Source of the DNA: an uncultured Spirochaetaceae bacterium
GTDB taxonomy: Bacteria > Spirochaetota > Spirochaetia > Sphaerochaetales > Sphaerochaetaceae
Length of the DNA stretch: 58,816 nt
Direction: 5' to 3'
Assembly (NCBI GenBank): GCA_944389025.1
Contig: CALXKU010000015.1
Coordinates: forward strand, 1 to 58,816
This document shows positions 58,802 to 58,816 of this stretch, piece by piece; positions within the stretch are counted from its first letter, which is position 1; each line of letters opens with the position of its first letter. The position numbers were made by a program, and so were the translations under genes. Below the pieces are notes generated by a model that saw only the letters and a list, made by a program, of their open reading frames with translations, was not told the DNA's origin and did no database searches.

Positions 58802-58816
58802 ATGGGAAAGAAAAAA

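Noticed and set aside
1-58816. CRISPR array
   Set aside because: No regularly spaced identical repeats were seen anywhere; the array at 56391 is AT-rich, imperfect and without spacers.

Overview
The window looks like part of a chromosome from a diderm, probably spirochaete (Treponema/Sphaerochaeta-like) bacterium. This is inferred from gene content: a patatin fused to an outer-membrane beta-barrel, a large surface lipoprotein built of chitobiase-like repeats, and a poly-G tract inside a promoter, a device best known from Treponema. No rRNA or marker gene fixes the taxon. Genes are dense, both strands are used, and start/stop overlaps and short convergent overlaps are common.

Layout. 0-6 kb: FGGY sugar kinase, two tandem membrane-anchored alpha/beta hydrolases, then a fur/zur-znuA-znuC-znuB metal-uptake operon with a palindromic operator over its promoter. 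6-17.8 kb: housekeeping and small genes (haemolysin III, J-domain protein, an MnmA variant, NagB, Gfo/Idh dehydrogenase, GDPD, TrmJ-like methylase, AI-2E family permease, YdcZ-like transporter, ThrH phosphatase, DksA-type protein, MBL hydrolase, a stand-alone DbpA-type RNA-binding protein). 17.9-24.4 kb: accessory stretch with two IS200/IS605-type elements (one tnpB broken by a frameshift; one intact tnpB beside a decayed tnpA), a RluA-family synthase behind a possible attenuator, and a RelBE-type toxin-antitoxin pair with a clear operator. 24.7-33.3 kb: tRNA-Leu(CAA), patatin/barrel, TPR protein, QueH, cardiolipin synthase, TrpR-like regulator, UDP-galactopyranose mutase, DEAD-box helicase.

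33.4-39.0 kb: a compact AT-richer operon of a UvrD-like helicase, a PIF1-like helicase and a large unrecognised protein with C-terminal membrane helices. It has its own promoter and is the best candidate for an undescribed system, possibly defence. 39-47 kb: solute:sodium symporter, TrkHA and KtrBA potassium systems flanking two hsp20 genes that sit behind a textbook sigma-54 promoter with upstream paired sites. 47.2-50.5 kb: NfnAB-like flavoprotein pair, PtsN-type EIIA and 5-formyl-THF cyclo-ligase. 50.6-58.8 kb: RmlB-type dehydratase, the repeat lipoprotein with a G8 tract between its -35 and -10, a DUF234-type ATPase whose upstream region carries tandem TTTGnCAAA repeats, a YwaF-like membrane protein, the 3' remnant of a probable DUF1016/YhcG nuclease, and a third TnpB element.

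All identifications rest on reading motifs by eye; no database search was possible. Intergenic stretches over 300 bases are 24375-24742 and 43835-44165; both are described in the features.
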